64,000 nucleotides of DNA. It comes from Planctomycetota bacterium. GTDB lineage: Bacteria > Planctomycetota > PLA2 > JAEUHO01. The notes beneath the pieces are model-generated. The model made no database searches, was not told where the DNA came from, and saw only the letters and a program-made list of their open reading frames with translations. Both the position numbers and the translations under genes were made by a program. How positions within the stretch are numbered: position 1 is the first letter of the stretch; each line of letters starts with the position of its first letter. Of this stretch, positions 62,974-64,000 are shown in pieces. The stretch lies in NCBI GenBank assembly GCA_020631815.1, contig JACKGW010000006.1, positions 124,001-188,000 on the forward strand, in the 5' to 3' direction.

Positions 62974-64000
62974 CTAGCCGTCCTTGCGGGCGCGCCAAAG
63001 CTCGCGCCAGCTGCGGAGCGTGGCGCGGACCTTGGACGGCGCGTGGGCGAACAGCAGGGGCACGAGACCGGTGCGGTGTACGAGCACGCGGTCGTAGGGA
63101 TACGGGACGGCCTTCCAGCGATCGGCGAGGGCGTCGTAGCTGAGCAAGTCGACCGTGCGCAGCTCGGGGTCGCTGCAGGCGGCCTCGAGCGTGCGTGACC
63201 ACACGACGTGCCCGGGGCTGTGCGTGCGCCATGCCTCGTCGTAGGCCACCTTGTGGACCACGATCCGGCGTCCGAGGCGGACCACGACCTCCATGGCCAC
63301 GGTCTGGTCGCCGCACGAGAGCACGTGCCAGTAGAGGTGACCCGCCGCGGCGAGCCGGCCATATAGCGTGCGGAAGAACGCCTCGTCGCGCGGACGGTGG
63401 GCCAGTGCGGTGCCGGCGCGCCCCTTCCAGCCGCTGGCTTCCAGCTCCTTGTAGGCCTCGAAGCGCTCGGTGAAGCGGAGGTCACCGCGTTCGATCTCGA
63501 ACGCGAGGCGCCCCTGTCGTCCGATGGCCTTCTCGGCCCTTCGCACCTGCGAGCGGGCGTTGCTGCTGAGCGCCGCGAGGTGCTCTGCGTAGGGTACGCG
63601 CGCATCGACGGTGCTGCCCTCGGCGACGTCGGCGAAGCGCTGGACGCGCCACGGTGGGAGCCCGCCACGCAGGGCGATCGTCGAGGGCGACCACGCCGTG
63701 AGGCCTTCCAGCACGATCGACACCGGGTGCGTGCGGTGGCGGAAGTGGGCCCGGACCAACAAGTCCAGCACGTGGTGGGGGTCGTCGACCTCGCCGAGCA
63801 ACGGCCCCGCGATCGGGGTGTGGTCGTCGGCCAGGCTACGCAACACCGGCAGCCAACGACCCGTGCCGCGCGCGTTCGGGTCACGGCGCAGAGGCAGGAC
63901 CCCGACGACGCGGGTACCCCGGCTCACGAACGTGACGCACCACGGTGTGTCCGCCGGATGTAGATGCTCCAGCTGGGCCCGCACCCACGTGTAGGAGAGC
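62974..64000 (-). CDS. CelD/FemAB-like GNAT acetyltransferase, 5' end outside window
   Basis: The C-terminal 342 or so residues of a protein of the BioF2/CelD-like acetyltransferase type (GNAT_acetyltr_2 relatives, often in polysaccharide clusters). The visible core is SSNARSQVRRAEKAIGRQGR, followed by FEAYKELEASGWKGRAGTAL and a second GNAT-like half (HLYWHVLSCGDQTVAMEVVV). The frame stays open to the window edge: residues LSYTWVRAQLEHLHPADTPW precede the first internal GTG at 63984 and fit the family's usual N-terminal segment, so the true start is outside the window. It is often an acyl- or glycine-transferring enzyme in surface-glycan clusters; the substrate is unknown. Confidence 0.85.
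   Translation of the reverse strand, partial: LSYTWVRAQLEHLHPADTPWCVTFVSRGTRVVGVLPLRRDPNARGTGRWLPVLRSLADDHTPIAGPLLGEVDDPHHVLDLLVRAHFRHRTHPVSIVLEGLTAWSPSTIALRGGLPPWRVQRFADVAEGSTVDARVPYAEHLAALSSNARSQVRRAEKAIGRQGRLAFEIERGDLRFTERFEAYKELEASGWKGRAGTALAHRPRDEAFFRTLYGRLAAAGHLYWHVLSCGDQTVAMEVVVRLGRRIVVHKVAYDEAWRTHSPGHVVWSRTLEAACSDPELRTVDLLSYDALADRWKAVPYPYDRVLVHRTGLVPLLFAHAPSKVRATLRSWRELWRARKDG

Overview
The window is very GC-rich (about 70 % by eye) and coding-dense, with GTG used often as a start codon. The adjacent DUF1800 and DUF1501 genes, the VIT/VWA protein, the many exported HEAT-repeat proteins, an octaheme cytochrome and the general codon bias suggest a member of the Planctomycetota or a close relative. 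This is inferred from gene content; no rRNA or other marker is present. About 47 protein genes are supported. I see no tRNA, rRNA, CRISPR array or transposase.

Layout. 1-3 kb: a cut-off S41 protease with a HEAT-like N-terminus and an exported alpha-toroid protein, both on the minus strand. 3.1-6 kb: a ComM/YifB ATPase, a small exported HEAT protein and a GNAT enzyme. 6-9.6 kb: moaC, asd, accB and accC. 9.6-15.4 kb: UDP-xylose synthase, an SDR epimerase homologue that lacks the catalytic lysine, a membrane protein, and a zinc metallopeptidase next to an ATP-grasp ligase. 15.4-20.2 kb: an octaheme cytochrome with HEAT repeats, a GyrI-like protein and a FAD oxidoreductase, bracketed by two roughly 445-bp structured repeats in inverted orientation. 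20.2-24 kb: a DUF1800, DUF1501, LTxxQ operon on the minus strand. 24.1-27 kb: a WecA/MraY-type transferase and an SLC13-type transporter. 27-36.7 kb: a tightly overlapping plus-strand run (phosphatase, dapB, thiE-like, HEAT lipoprotein, thiL, tsaE, a 1215-residue repeat protein), followed by an ECF sigma factor and a membrane-anchored toroid protein. 39-44.4 kb: exported HEAT proteins and a TolC-type channel. 44.4-49.1 kb: gcvT, gcvH, lgt, DUF5658 and a HEAT/VWA protein on the minus strand. 49.3-50.2 kb: two tiny cysteine-rich lipoproteins and clpS. 50.3-59.1 kb: one 2948-residue FecR/VIT/VWA/TPR protein. 59.3-62.6 kb: aconitase overlapping an Nfu-type Fe-S scaffold. 63-64 kb: a CelD/FemAB-like acetyltransferase cut by the window edge.

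How the genes fit together. The housekeeping genes cover lysine/threonine precursor synthesis (asd, dapB), fatty-acid precursor synthesis (accB, accC), thiamine (thiE-like, thiL), molybdenum cofactor (moaC), tRNA t6A (tsaE), one-carbon metabolism (gcvT, gcvH), lipoprotein lipidation (lgt) and the TCA cycle with Fe-S assembly (acnA, nfu). Between them lie exported repeat-rich proteins of unknown role.

The most unusual feature is at 15.4-20.2 kb. Two repeat copies match at more than 95 % in shared blocks and lie in mirrored order around a three-gene redox module. At two equivalent positions their hairpin stems have entirely different sequences that nevertheless keep pairing. That is what selection on a folded RNA or single-stranded DNA would leave. 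I regard it as the best candidate for an undescribed element here.
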